A stretch of DNA of 64,000 bases, from positions 62,001-126,000 of the forward strand of contig NZ_JACOIJ010000005.1 of assembly GCF_014692495.1 (NCBI RefSeq), in the 5' to 3' direction. Source of the stretch: Sphingobacterium litopenaei. GTDB taxonomy: Bacteria; Bacteroidota; Bacteroidia; Sphingobacteriales; Sphingobacteriaceae. Position 1 is the first letter of the stretch. Each line of letters opens with the position of its first letter. Shown piece by piece: positions 17,434 to 27,175 of the stretch. The notes under the pieces are model-generated. The model saw only the letters and a program-made list of their open reading frames with translations, was not told the DNA's origin and did not search any database. The position numbers and the translations under genes are program-made.

Positions 17434-18984
17434 TTAGTTTCTCCAACGCTCTGGACCAATTCCATTAAGTTTTAAATCCAAATTACCCAACGTAAAGTTT
17501 CCTGCATCAGCATTTGTAAATTGAGGATTCAACAAAGTGAAATTTCCTGTATCATTTTTCGCATTCGATGCTGTACTTCCTGTAAAGTTCGGTGCATTAT
17601 GATAATTATTTTGCGTCATCTGCGTGATTGTTGTGGCAGCTTGATTACTATGCAAACCATTTGATTCCGACACAATATTCTTGCTAAAATAGATTTGATG
17701 CGAAGCCAAACGTATATACAACATTCGGTTTGAAGTACCCGCTAATACTTTATGGAAAATATTATTTTCAATATAAATCTTAGATTGAATACCAGGGAAA
17801 TTGGTACTTCCTCCCGCATCCATACGGAACAAATCTCTTGCAAGCACTGAATTATAAACCGTATTATTACGGAAATAGAACTCATCAGCTAAACCATTAC
17901 GAAAGTCAATAAAATCACCCCCAGCACATTCGATATTATAAATCAAATTGTTGGAATAGGTCGCTTTAGAGATCCGCACTTTTTTATTGACATACAACAA
18001 TCCTTTCACATAATTTTTGAATTCGGAATTTTCAATAGATAATTCTCCATATGCTGAAGTCATATCTTCATCGTAGAAAATAGATTGATTTTGTGAAGGA
18101 TTTCCTGTGCCATCCATAATGACATCTTTAAGAGTCAATCCAGCTCCTCCTTTTACTTTTAATACCAATCCTTTTAAGACTGGCTTATCCGCTGGTCTAT
18201 ACCCTTGAATAGTTATCGTCTTGGAGACTTCTAAATCTTTTTCTATTTTATATTCTCCAGGCTCTAGCGCAATGATATCGCCATCTTGTAGCGTAGCTAA
18301 AATTGCCGCAAAGTCTTCAGAAGGTCCGATTTTGGTTACATTATCCCCCAACATCGTAGTGAAGCTAATTGTGCCACGTGTTTTTGCTCCATTCATTAGA
18401 CGGGCAGTATAAGTAATATCACTGCCCAAACCCTCAATAGTAATGGAGCCGTTGGTGATATTTTCTGCGGTAACAGGTATATAACGATTTCCTGGAGATA
18501 ACTCAACCGATGTAGCTGTTAGGCCAGCAGGCCAACGTAAAATTGCAGAAGAAGAAGTAATTTCCTCTGGATCGACAGCGCGGAGTATCTGTTCTGTACC
18601 CGTAGTAAAAGTGGCCGTGGACCATTTTGATTCTCCAATATCCGAGCCCACAGCTTGGATTTTCACCAAATATTCTGTTTCGCCATCCAAACCTGCAACA
18701 GTGTATGGAAGTTCGTCATATTGGATATTCTCAATTCGCTTCACAGCAGTACCCGTACCGGCAGGATTATCATAAAATTCAATATGATAAGCACTAGCAT
18801 TGTATACTTTTTTCCAATTTAAACGCACGCTGGTACGTTCTACTACTTGAGCTACAACATTGGTAGGCGAAAGCGCTCTATCTAAATGGAGTTCTGAAAT
18901 CTCTGTAGTCAAGTTACTATCACATGCAACAAAAGTCAGCGCTAACGCCGTTGTTACAAGACCAAATATTTTATAAGGTTTCAT
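17434..18984 (-). CDS. surface lipoprotein with fibronectin-like domains and a DUF4957/DUF5123 beta-helix
   Basis: The 516-residue protein has a lipoprotein signal (TALALTFVAC, Cys21). Residues about 40-130 are a fibronectin type III domain (TSVRLNWKKVYNASAYHIEF), followed by a second beta-sandwich. From about residue 215 it is a right-handed beta-helix of the DUF4957 then DUF5123 kind (IGPSEDFAAILATLQDGDII, DVIMDGTGNPSQN, FYFRNNTVYNSVLARDLF). Proteins with this layout usually sit between SusD and a pectate lyase in pectin loci, in the SusE/F position, and may bind or weakly cleave pectin. No definite catalytic motif is visible. It is 11 nt after susD and 9 nt before PL1. Confidence 0.8.
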   Translation of the reverse strand: MKPYKIFGLVTTALALTFVACDSNLTTEISELHLDRALSPTNVVAQVVERTSVRLNWKKVYNASAYHIEFYDNPAGTGTAVKRIENIQYDELPYTVAGLDGETEYLVKIQAVGSDIGESKWSTATFTTGTEQILRAVDPEEITSSSAILRWPAGLTATSVELSPGNRYIPVTAENITNGSITIEGLGSDITYTARLMNGAKTRGTISFTTMLGDNVTKIGPSEDFAAILATLQDGDIIALEPGEYKIEKDLEVSKTITIQGYRPADKPVLKGLVLKVKGGAGLTLKDVIMDGTGNPSQNQSIFYDEDMTSAYGELSIENSEFKNYVKGLLYVNKKVRISKATYSNNLIYNIECAGGDFIDFRNGLADEFYFRNNTVYNSVLARDLFRMDAGGSTNFPGIQSKIYIENNIFHKVLAGTSNRMLYIRLASHQIYFSKNIVSESNGLHSNQAATTITQMTQNNYHNAPNFTGSTASNAKNDTGNFTLLNPQFTNADAGNFTLGNLDLKLNGIGPERWRN

Positions 18985-18995
18985 GATATTTCAGT

Positions 18996-20807
18996 TTACA
19001 GGTTTAAATGTTTGTTATCTAACATGCCATTGGAACCTTCAATAAAGATTTGCCAGATGGGCCAAAATTGCTGCTTATTAGGGTCCTTGCCTGGATATAC
19101 CAAAGCATCCCAATACGTAGTTTGGTCACTCGAAGCAGACATGGTCCACGTTTTATTGGCTGTATAGCCCAATGAAGCACCTTCTGCATCCGTATCACCA
19201 AAGTTCAAACCATAGATTTCAACCGTTTCACCATCTGCTAAGGTTTTATAGTAGATACGTGTTGGCAAATCGGCATACTTACCTGTCCGTGTTTCTAGTT
19301 GTTGCAATTTGGTTTTAGCTTCCGTCAATTTAGTTGCCAACAAGTTCCAACGGATTAAATCCGCTTTACGAAGCATTTCGCCTGTAAATTCTAACGCTCT
19401 TTGATCTACAATAGCATTAAAGAAAGCCGTTTTAGAACCTGTAGCTTCAGACATTAGCGTATTTACCTTAGCGGAATTTGTCGGAAATGCTCTATCCAAA
19501 ATCATTTTCAAGTAAGGTGCAGCCGCTTGAGGTCCATCCAATTCATTAATAGCCTCAGCAGCCATTAAAATTACATCCGCATAACGCATATACATCCAGT
19601 TCAAACCATCATCATTGGTCGAAGTAACCCTACGGTTCATCCATTCATAACGGTATTTCCCAAAATACATCCTTCCCAAGGTGGTTGGCACTTGAAAACC
19701 ACCAGCATCTGCAGCATCTGAAGAAGCACGATCCCATTCGTATGGCACTACCGACACACTTCTGCGTACATCTTCCTTATCAAATTCGTACCACATCAAT
19801 GGATTAGCAACGACAGTTCCTCCACGATTTTGACCAGTATATTTATCCGTCTTAGTATGACGCACACCCAAATCAAAAATCACACGTCCACGACCTTCAC
19901 TAAATGGAATTTCCCACATGGATTCTCCACCAGCCAATATATTCTCGCCATTGAATCTGCGGAATAATTCCTCAAAACCTAACAATCTCAGCGTCCCACT
20001 ATTGATGATATCCAAACATTCTTGTTTTGCTATAGCGTACATTTTATCTTTGGAAAGATCTGGATCCGAACTCAATCGTACTGTACCATCCAAACGTTGT
20101 GAATAACCTCCTGCAGCCAATGCCAAGCGTGCGCGCAATCCTTTCGCAAAAGCTTTATTCACGCGTTCCACAGATTTAGTGACATTAGATTCATTTGGCC
20201 AAGGCAAAAGGCTTGCAGCTTCATCCAAGTCTGCTAATAATTGCTTGTAAATAACATCCTTGTCCGAACGTGGTAAATAAGTTGTTTCTGTATTAATCGG
20301 TTCAAAACGCGCTGGGACATCCCCCCAACCTTTTATCAAATCATTATAAATAACCGCACGCAACACCAACACTTCACCCAACACTTGAGCCATAGCTGGA
20401 TTTCTGTCTATATTACCGTAATTACGCAAGCCTCGAATCGCCATATTAGCACGTTCTATTCCTTCATAAAACTTTGCCCAGGCATTATTGTCGGTGTTCA
20501 TTTGGTCATTTTCCACATTGGTATTGTAATTGCCCAATCTGGATTTGTCGTCGTTAATTGTTTTTAGTGAACTGTACACTTCCACATCTGTATTGGTCCC
20601 GTAATAGACCAAATAGCGACCACGATAGGAGTTCGTCTCCCCGAAGGACTGCAAAATCCCTGGAATTACGCCTTCGGCAAGGCTTGGTGTGGAGAAAATC
20701 ACAGACTCATCCAACGAGGATTTGGTCGGCGCTTCCAATATATCTTTACAACTCCAAGTTGCAAGGGAGGCCGCTAATATTAAGCTAATGGTAATAATCT
20801 TTTTCAT
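18996..20807 (-). CDS. SusD/RagB family pectin-oligosaccharide-binding lipoprotein
   Basis: The 603-residue protein has a lipoprotein signal (LAASLATWSC, Cys20) and the SusD fold: GVIPGILQSFGETNSYRG and EGIERANMAIRGLRN in the N-terminal TPR half, ARLALAAGGYS, the RYADVILMAAEAINEL segment, and ALEFTGEMLRKADLIRWN near the C-terminus. It forms the lid of the SusC porin encoded 21 nt upstream and binds pectic oligosaccharides. The specificity is inferred from the lyase and esterase genes beside it. Confidence 0.94.
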   Translation of the reverse strand: MKKIITISLILAASLATWSCKDILEAPTKSSLDESVIFSTPSLAEGVIPGILQSFGETNSYRGRYLVYYGTNTDVEVYSSLKTINDDKSRLGNYNTNVENDQMNTDNNAWAKFYEGIERANMAIRGLRNYGNIDRNPAMAQVLGEVLVLRAVIYNDLIKGWGDVPARFEPINTETTYLPRSDKDVIYKQLLADLDEAASLLPWPNESNVTKSVERVNKAFAKGLRARLALAAGGYSQRLDGTVRLSSDPDLSKDKMYAIAKQECLDIINSGTLRLLGFEELFRRFNGENILAGGESMWEIPFSEGRGRVIFDLGVRHTKTDKYTGQNRGGTVVANPLMWYEFDKEDVRRSVSVVPYEWDRASSDAADAGGFQVPTTLGRMYFGKYRYEWMNRRVTSTNDDGLNWMYMRYADVILMAAEAINELDGPQAAAPYLKMILDRAFPTNSAKVNTLMSEATGSKTAFFNAIVDQRALEFTGEMLRKADLIRWNLLATKLTEAKTKLQQLETRTGKYADLPTRIYYKTLADGETVEIYGLNFGDTDAEGASLGYTANKTWTMSASSDQTTYWDALVYPGKDPNKQQFWPIWQIFIEGSNGMLDNKHLNL

Positions 20808-20828
20808 AATCAGTCAAATTAAGTCTTA

Positions 20829-23800
20829 CTAAAAGTTCACATTCAAGCCAAAAAGGAATGATTTACTCTTTGGATAAGCCGAATAATCGACACCAGGAGT
20901 CAACGGCGTTTGACGACGAGTAGAAACCTCTGGATCAAAGCCGGTGTAATTAGTAAGTAGCCATAAATTATAGCCTGAAGCGTAAATACGCATATTCTGC
21001 ATACGTAAACGTGAAGAAATCTGCTTTGGTAAAGTATATCCTAGCGTCAACGTAGTCATGCGTAAGAATGAGCCATCTTCCACTGCCCAATCACTAAATA
21101 CAAACGAACGCATATAAGGAGACCACATAGTCGTATTAGCATTCATCTGTGCTAACTCCGCGGGATCATTGCTGATGGTTCCATCTTCACGCAAATTTGT
21201 CCAGCGATTGCCCGAAGCCATTTCGGAAGTCATATTTCGAGAGAAATACTGGCTAGTGCTCGTATACTCGATTTTATTGGCGTTGTAAATATCATTGCCA
21301 TAAGACCAATTGAAATACGCCGCTAAATCAAAATTGTAGATACGTGAATTGATAGAAAAACCTCCTGTATTCAATGGGTTGGCATTTCCAATAATCGTAC
21401 GATCGGCTACCGAAATCATACCATCACCATTTACGTCTTTCAACTTCATCGCACCTGGACGCATGGTGCCCACCACATCTGCTGCAGTTGCTACACCTTC
21501 TTTTAATTTCCATTGATTGGAGATATAACCTTCAAAATCATCCACCTCATAACGTCCATCGCTAATATACCCATACATACGACCTACAGGAGCTCCTTTT
21601 TCAACCAAATAATCCATGTTGATCGCCGTTGATGCCCAACGTGAGGTACCTGGAATATTCTCCACAGCACCTAGATCTAGAACTTTATTTCTGTTAAATG
21701 CAATGTTAGCATTCAAAGACAAATCAAAATTTTCTTTACGCAAAGCGGCCCAGTTAAGAGAAAACTCCAACCCTTTATTTTGGGTATTACCAATATTGCG
21801 GTATTGAATATCATAACCCGTTCCACCTACAGGATAAGCAATCAATAAGTTGTTCGTTTTATTCAAATACGCATCTACCGTACCACTCAATCTATTATTC
21901 AATAATGAAAAATCTAAACCGATATTGCGTGTAATAGTTGTTTCCCACTTCAAGTCGGGATTTGCCATGGTTTTGGAAGCTGCCCAATAGTTATCATAAC
22001 CATTTACCCACGTTGTGGTAGAGTTATTGAAAGTTTGTACCAATAATCCGGCAGGAATTCTATTATTTCCAGCTGCTCCGTAACTTGCTCTCAATTTCAA
22101 ATCGCTAAGCCACTGCGCATTTTGTAAGAAATCTTCGCCCGAAATACGCCATGCTCCAGATACCGATGGGAAGAATCCCCAACGATTATCTTTCGAAAAT
22201 TTAGATGAACCATCCGCTCTAAACGTCGCACTCAATAAGTATTTTTCTTTATAACCATAATTGACACGTCCAAAAAATGATAAAAGCTTATCATCTGGTG
22301 AAAAGTTATTGTCAATGGAATTTGGTTTACCTTGCGTAGTCAATTTACGCGCTTCATCAAATGTAAAAGTCTCTGGAAATCCGTGAAGAACATTGGACAA
22401 AATTTGATTTTGCGTCATTAAATACTCTTGACCTACCAACATATTCAACGAATGATCTTTGGAGATCAATTTTTTGAAATCAAAATTCAAGGTGTTGGTA
22501 TTGCGCCAGCCATTACGGTTTGTATTAGTAAGCCATAAAGCTGGTAAATTTTGATTAGCACTAGTAGGCACATTACGTACATAATAAGTCGTACCACCAT
22601 AAAAACGATCTTGATCATTGCGGTAGCCATCATAACCAAACTCACTTCTCAATCGCAGGTTACTTACGATTTCATACGTCAAAGCTGCATTAAGATTATA
22701 TGTTTTGCGTTGAAAATATTGATCATTGTCCGAGATAGCTACCAAAGGACTATACAGATTGAAATCATCATCCGTTTCTGTTGTCGTTGTCAATCCTTCC
22801 ACAGGAAAAGGCGGATATAGCATCGCATACTTTAGACGGGAGTCCGCAGAAGAAACTTCATTTTGCTCATTCATACCTCCGCCGTTCACTCGCATATCCG
22901 AATAACGCAGTCCTAAATCCAACGTTAAATTCTTGTACAGTTTGTGATTGAATTTGAAATTCACGTTCTGGCGTTGAAAATCCGACATTTGCATAATTGC
23001 TTTATCCTTCACGAAGGAATGACTTACACTAAACTTCGTTTTTTCGCTACCACCATTGAAATTTAAGTTGTGGTTGTAGGTATTGCCTGTACGACCAAAC
23101 ACAATCTCTTGCCAATCGTTCGCTTGTACATTAGCATACAAATCTATATCCTGATAATTACCAAAGTAATCCGTATAATTAGTTAACTTATTTGCCAATA
23201 AAGCTTGCTCATACTGCCATGTCACATAATCCATTGGATCTAAAACATCCAGTTTTTTCGCTAGATTACGTGCTCCCGTAAAAACATTTAAGCTAATATT
23301 GGTCTTACCTGCTTTACCACTTTTTGTGGTCACTAAAATAACCCCATTCGCCCCGCGAGAACCATAGATAGCTGTAGATGAAGCATCTTTTAAAATATCG
23401 ATTGTCTCAATATCCTGTGGCGCTATATCTGCAATAGAATTCACAGGAAAGCCATCCACAATATACAAAGGGGAATTATCCTGCGTGATGGAACCTCCTC
23501 CACGAACACGTACAGTCAATTCAGCATCAGGCGAACCTTCAGTCGTAGCGATATTCAAACCTGCAACACGACCTTGGATAGCTTCTAATGCAGAAGCAAC
23601 TGGAGCTGCAGCTATGGTTTTGGAGTCAACTGAAGATACAGCACCAGTTAAATCTTTACGTTTAACTGTTCCGTAACCAATCACCACCACTTCTTCCAAC
23701 GCTGCTTCGTCACTCGTCAAGGTAAATTGCAGATTATTTTGGTTGCCGACCACCCTTTCTTGGGTTTCATAGCCCATCAGATTCACCACAATGATTTCAT

Positions 23801-23996
23801 TGGAAGAATTTACTTGAATTCTGAATTTTCCTTCAGCATCGGTGCTCGATTTTCGATTAGTGCCTTTGACGCTAACCGTGGCACCGGACAATGGTTTGTT
23901 GTCCGTATCCGAGACAACGCCATTAACGGATCGCTGTTGGGCAAAGGAGATTTGCCACATCAGTACCATCATGAGTACAGTAAATGTTACCCTCAT
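20829..23996 (-). CDS. SusC/RagA family TonB-linked outer-membrane transporter
   Basis: The 1055-residue protein has a signal peptide (MRVTFTVLMMVLMWQISFAQ), then a carboxypeptidase-regulatory-like domain (VNGVVSDTDNKPLSGATVSV), the SusC TonB-box region VVVIGYGTVKRKDLTGAV, a plug domain (ALEAIQGRVAGLNI, SPLYIVDGFPV, ILKDASSTAIYGSRGANGVI) and a 22-strand barrel ending in an aromatic residue (SFLFGLNVNF). It imports oligogalacturonides with the downstream SusD. It is the first gene of a minus-strand operon susC-susD-DUF5123-PL1. A LacI-like operator lies about 210 bp upstream. Confidence 0.95.
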   Translation of the reverse strand: MRVTFTVLMMVLMWQISFAQQRSVNGVVSDTDNKPLSGATVSVKGTNRKSSTDAEGKFRIQVNSSNEIIVVNLMGYETQERVVGNQNNLQFTLTSDEAALEEVVVIGYGTVKRKDLTGAVSSVDSKTIAAAPVASALEAIQGRVAGLNIATTEGSPDAELTVRVRGGGSITQDNSPLYIVDGFPVNSIADIAPQDIETIDILKDASSTAIYGSRGANGVILVTTKSGKAGKTNISLNVFTGARNLAKKLDVLDPMDYVTWQYEQALLANKLTNYTDYFGNYQDIDLYANVQANDWQEIVFGRTGNTYNHNLNFNGGSEKTKFSVSHSFVKDKAIMQMSDFQRQNVNFKFNHKLYKNLTLDLGLRYSDMRVNGGGMNEQNEVSSADSRLKYAMLYPPFPVEGLTTTTETDDDFNLYSPLVAISDNDQYFQRKTYNLNAALTYEIVSNLRLRSEFGYDGYRNDQDRFYGGTTYYVRNVPTSANQNLPALWLTNTNRNGWRNTNTLNFDFKKLISKDHSLNMLVGQEYLMTQNQILSNVLHGFPETFTFDEARKLTTQGKPNSIDNNFSPDDKLLSFFGRVNYGYKEKYLLSATFRADGSSKFSKDNRWGFFPSVSGAWRISGEDFLQNAQWLSDLKLRASYGAAGNNRIPAGLLVQTFNNSTTTWVNGYDNYWAASKTMANPDLKWETTITRNIGLDFSLLNNRLSGTVDAYLNKTNNLLIAYPVGGTGYDIQYRNIGNTQNKGLEFSLNWAALRKENFDLSLNANIAFNRNKVLDLGAVENIPGTSRWASTAINMDYLVEKGAPVGRMYGYISDGRYEVDDFEGYISNQWKLKEGVATAADVVGTMRPGAMKLKDVNGDGMISVADRTIIGNANPLNTGGFSINSRIYNFDLAAYFNWSYGNDIYNANKIEYTSTSQYFSRNMTSEMASGNRWTNLREDGTISNDPAELAQMNANTTMWSPYMRSFVFSDWAVEDGSFLRMTTLTLGYTLPKQISSRLRMQNMRIYASGYNLWLLTNYTGFDPEVSTRRQTPLTPGVDYSAYPKSKSFLFGLNVNF

Positions 23997-24205
23997 AGTG
24001 AACAGATTTAAATTAGTTAAAACAACTACTACATCTTCCTTAAGGGAGCTATAGCCTTGTTATTAAATGTTTATTAATTATTGTATAAATGGTTACCACC
24101 TCCGCAGAGGATTACATAATATTTTTCAAGGTAGATGAAAATATTATATACAATATTAAGGTATAAATAAGGCGCTTAGACAAGGTTTTGCGCTAAAATT
24201 GCGCA

Positions 24206-24224
24206 AACGATACCGACAACGTTT
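24206..24224. promoter_or_regulatory. LacI-like operator upstream of susC
   Basis: The 19-mer AACGATACCGACAACGTTT has a central CG and lies within longer perfect arms GCAAACG (24203-24209) and CGTTTGC (24220-24226). It shares AACGWTAYCGASAACGWTT with the CE12/CE8 site. It is the most conspicuous feature of the 395-bp gap 23997-24391, whose other feature is the YegP terminator. Confidence 0.6.
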
Positions 24225-24343
24225 GCAGAAAAACGCTAAAAAATTGCGATTTATTAAGAGTTTGGAAGCTGGTTTTGAGTTATAAACAGCCTTTAATAAT
24301 TATTATGCCGACATAATGCTTAAAAATGAAATTTCTAGTAAAT

Positions 24344-24375
24344 AAAAAATGAGACAACGTGTTGTCTCATTTTTT
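24344..24375 (-). terminator. intrinsic terminator after the YegP-like gene
   Basis: Perfect inverted repeat with 15-bp arms, AAAAAATGAGACAAC and its complement, around a 2-nt centre; the T tract follows on both strands. It ends 17 nt past the YegP stop and separates that gene from susC. Confidence 0.85.
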
Positions 24376-24391
24376 ATAAACCTATTTTTTT

Positions 24392-24724
24392 TTAAACTGT
24401 AAAATCTTCTATTGAAGCATCGGGTGCATTTTCACTTACGGAACGAATACCGTTATCCCTGCCCGCTGCAGATTCATACATTTCGCTCGAACCTATGATT
24501 TGGCCATTAGAAGATTTTAAGTTAAAATAATATTTGTTGTTAGCGGATTTTTTGCGGTCAAATCTTTCGTCAATCTGTGAATTAGTCCGAACAGATTCAA
24601 TTCCATTTAAACAACCCGCTTTAGATGAATAGCCTTCACTACCCAAAATTATTTGACCATTCCCAGCTTTTAAATTAAACTGAAACTCGCCATTAGAACG
24701 CTTTTTAATTTCAAACTTCCTCAT
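24392..24724 (-). CDS. YegP-family (DUF1508) protein, two tandem repeats
   Basis: The 110-residue cytosolic protein consists of two copies of the DUF1508 module: repeat 1 FEIKKRSNGEFQFNLKAGNG with QIILGSEGYSSKAGCLNGIE, repeat 2 FDRKKSANNKYYFNLKSSNG with QIIGSSEMYESAAGRDNGIR. The family is widespread, small and of unknown function; two copies is the usual arrangement. It is a single gene with its own terminator, between accessory DNA and the pectin locus. Confidence 0.92.
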   Translation of the reverse strand: MRKFEIKKRSNGEFQFNLKAGNGQIILGSEGYSSKAGCLNGIESVRTNSQIDERFDRKKSANNKYYFNLKSSNGQIIGSSEMYESAAGRDNGIRSVSENAPDASIEDFTV

Positions 24725-24980
24725 ATTTATTTTTTTAATTTGTTAATAGACAATCGCATATATCTACATCGAGAAAAATATAGATACTTGCTTGGTTATC
24801 AATCCACTTAAGAATTAACATCTTAATTTACGTTTTTATTATTAATAAAAAAATAGCTGGAATTATAATTAGAAAATGACAAGATTGAATTTGTGTTATA
24901 AAATGCGGTTTTTTGAAATTAAAATAATTTTGCCCCATACTCTCCTGTTTTGTGCAATGGGACACCCGAGATAAATTTTC
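24725..24980. other. intergenic AT-rich region with possible end of an insertion sequence
   Basis: Mostly AT-rich with no coding frame. The stretch about 24933-24972, directly after the stop of the transposase-like tail, is locally GC-richer (GGGTGTCCCATTGCACAAAA on the minus strand) and may be the outer end of the IS that supplied that tail. No matching second end was found in the window. Confidence 0.3.
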
Positions 24981-25439
24981 TCAATTTAGGTCTAGATCAA
25001 AGAGATCAACAATTGCTTTTTGATCATCATTTTTGATAATCAGTCTTTCATATATCTGTTCTGAATATGGGGTCTGTATTTTCACTTTGTAGATCGTTTT
25101 GATTATCTCGATTGTTTGTTCTGCACTGTATCCCGCGTTTTTCTCTTTCAGTAGCCGTTCCAGTTCTTTGTAGACTTTGCACGCCGCAAACGAGATACAT
25201 ATGTCTTTCGTTGCTGTCTTCTTACGGATACGATCCAGCACATCATCGGCACGTTGACCATATCTTTGCAATTCACTTTCTATAATCTGTTCATCGGGAT
25301 CGAGGGAACCAACGATGTATTGTAGCTCGGTATCATTGCAGGTATTGAAGAACTCCATCAGTTCTTTCTGACCCTGTTTCGAAATGTTCTTAGCCAGATA
25401 CTGGCTGTAGAGCTCCTTTATGTATTCAAGACGTTCCAA
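24981..25439 (-). pseudogene. chimeric ORF: FecR-like anti-sigma N-terminus joined to a transposase C-terminus
   Basis: The 152-codon frame opens with TTG after a GGGAAG ribosome-binding site. Its first 45 or so residues (LEYIKELYSQYLAKNISKQG) look like the start of a FecR-family anti-sigma factor. The last 70 (DICISFAACKVYKELERLLK, then TIYKVKIQTPYSEQIYERL and DDQKAIVDLF) look like the C-terminal end of an IS1634/IS4-type transposase. Neither part is complete. The simplest reading is that an IS entered or recombined with a FecR gene that once followed the broken ECF sigma gene at 26750. The family assignments are from motif resemblance only. Confidence 0.5.
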
Positions 25440-25503
25440 TAGCTTCCCTTTTCAATACAGTACGGTCGGGAACGGGAAAGTGGTTAGTCGGAAATGAAAA
25501 AAA

Positions 25504-26589
25504 TTATTTCTTCAATATATCAAATAAAGCCTGATTGATATAAAGTGTTTCTTTCCATACCTTTTTGGGAACTAAGATGCCAATTTGTTCCAGCGTTTTC
25601 AGATATTTTGATGCAGTAATCCTCGAAATGCCCATTCTTTCGACGACGAACTCGATCTTGCTGTAAGGTTGCTCGAAAATAAGTTCCAATAGCTCCTTAT
25701 TATACATCTTTGGCGCTTCGGATTTCATCCTCTCTTGTGTCCGGGCAAACAATGTTTTAATGGAATCAATCTGCTGGATGGTCTGGCGAGACGTTTCTTC
25801 TACGGCCTGTAACATGAACAAGATCCAGTCTTCCCATTTGTCGGCCGTCCTGACTTCCTGAAGCAGGCGGTAATAGTCGGACTTGTGCTTGATAATGTAA
25901 TCACTAAGATACAGTACCGGACTATCCAGTAAGCCACACAGGATCAGGTAAATTACATTGAGTATGCGGCCAGTCCTCCCGTTGCCGTCATAAAATGGAT
26001 GGATACTCTCAAATTGGTAATGCTGTACAGCTAACTTGATCAACGGGGATACTTCGTCTTCTTCATTGATATAATCCTCAAGATTCTTCATCAGTGCAAG
26101 TATAGCTTCCTTGTCGTCTGGTGGTGTATAGATCACTTCGCCTGTTACCGCATTTTTCAATGAAGTCCCGGGAAGTTTTCTCAATCCTGCATTGTTCTCT
26201 TCCAGTACTCTTTGGATAGCGATGATCGTATTGGTATTTAGAAATCCTCGCTTCTGTACCGCATGATATCCTTCCAGGATTGCTTCACGGTAGCGGAGTA
26301 CTTCCTTGGTAGCCGCATCTATTTCTATCCCTTTTGCCGATAATGCCTGATAGAGTTTGTCATGTGTAGTAATTACATTCTCTATCTCAGAACTCGCACG
26401 TGCTTCTTTTAGAATGACAGCGTTCAATAAAATAGAGGGATTAGGCAATGTATGGGCTAAGCCTTTCAGCTCTGCCAAGGCGATGGCTGACTTCGCTACT
26501 TGCCTCAATATAGGAATTGTCTCAATTTTCGATTGTGATACGGGTAGATGGGGCAATCTGTTATATGGTGCTTCTACATTTAGTTTCAT
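25504..26589 (-). CDS. Fic family protein (AMPylase-type) with N-terminal inhibitory motif and C-terminal winged helix
   Basis: The 361-residue protein has the catalytic Fic motif HPFYDGNGRTGR (about residues 196-207), with His, Asp, Asn and Arg in place, so it should bind a nucleotide and modify a target protein, usually by AMP transfer. An inhibitory helix motif of the S-x-x-x-E-N type is seen in SSEIEN (residues 66-71), placing it with the N-terminally autoinhibited Fic enzymes. The last 80 residues (MYNKELLELIFEQPYSKIEF, MGISRITASKYLKTLEQIGI) form a winged helix, suggesting self-regulation. It lies between broken ECF/FecR fragments and is intact, so it may be mobile cargo. Targets are unknown. 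Confidence 0.93.
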   Translation of the reverse strand: MKLNVEAPYNRLPHLPVSQSKIETIPILRQVAKSAIALAELKGLAHTLPNPSILLNAVILKEARASSEIENVITTHDKLYQALSAKGIEIDAATKEVLRYREAILEGYHAVQKRGFLNTNTIIAIQRVLEENNAGLRKLPGTSLKNAVTGEVIYTPPDDKEAILALMKNLEDYINEEDEVSPLIKLAVQHYQFESIHPFYDGNGRTGRILNVIYLILCGLLDSPVLYLSDYIIKHKSDYYRLLQEVRTADKWEDWILFMLQAVEETSRQTIQQIDSIKTLFARTQERMKSEAPKMYNKELLELIFEQPYSKIEFVVERMGISRITASKYLKTLEQIGILVPKKVWKETLYINQALFDILKK

Positions 26590-26749
26590 CCGTTTTCTTC
26601 TCTTTGTGACAAGTGGGAGCTCTCCCGGACTTATCGGGGATCGATTTCATCATGTAAAGTTTTTATACACGAGTGTATTATCATGTAAAGATAATTGTTT
26701 TTTTTATATATGACAATAGTGTCATGTAAACTTCTTTATCATGATGGCA

Positions 26750-27175
26750 TCAATACAGAATTTGCTCAGATAGTATGAGTGCTACGGCCAATGCGCCGGG
26801 GATATGCTGCTGGGCATTGTGAAAGTATGCTTTGACGGACTGAGTGGCCTTGACCAGATGGGCGTGCACTGTTTCGGGACTAATGCTCATCAATGCAGCA
26901 GCCTCTTTATAAGATTTGCCCTCTATCTTGCATAGGTTGAATGCGCGTTGCTGTTGTGCAGGTAACAAGCTGATTGCCTGTTCAAGTATTTTCTTTGTCT
27001 CTCTTCCATCGAGTTCCTCATCGGTGTAGTTGGCAGTTTCGGAACTGTCTTGCCGCACTTGTTTGTAAAATACGGTATTACGTGCCTGCTTACGATAATG
27101 ATCCGTAACCAGTCGCTGTGCGATACGATATAGATACCCACCAAATGGCTGTTTACCATAGTGTTTCCGTACAGT
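26750..27175 (-). pseudogene. ECF sigma-70 factor, 5' part lost (region 2 tail and region 4 remain)
   Basis: The frame is open from 27175 to 26750. It reads FGGYLYRIAQRLVTDHYRKQ (end of region 2) and then a region 4 helix-turn-helix (ISLLPAQQQRAFNLCKIEGK followed by SYKEAAALMSISPETVHAHL). The first 60 or so residues, including the -10 binding part, are missing; upstream the sequence turns into group II intron domain I, with a stop codon at the junction. A short internal GTG start would give only region 4, so it is very unlikely to be a working sigma factor. Confidence 0.8.

Noticed and set aside
24090-24120. CCTCTGCGGAGG palindrome before susC as a regulator site
   Set aside because: Short, single copy in the window and without a motif match; kept only the longer AACG-type operator at 24206.
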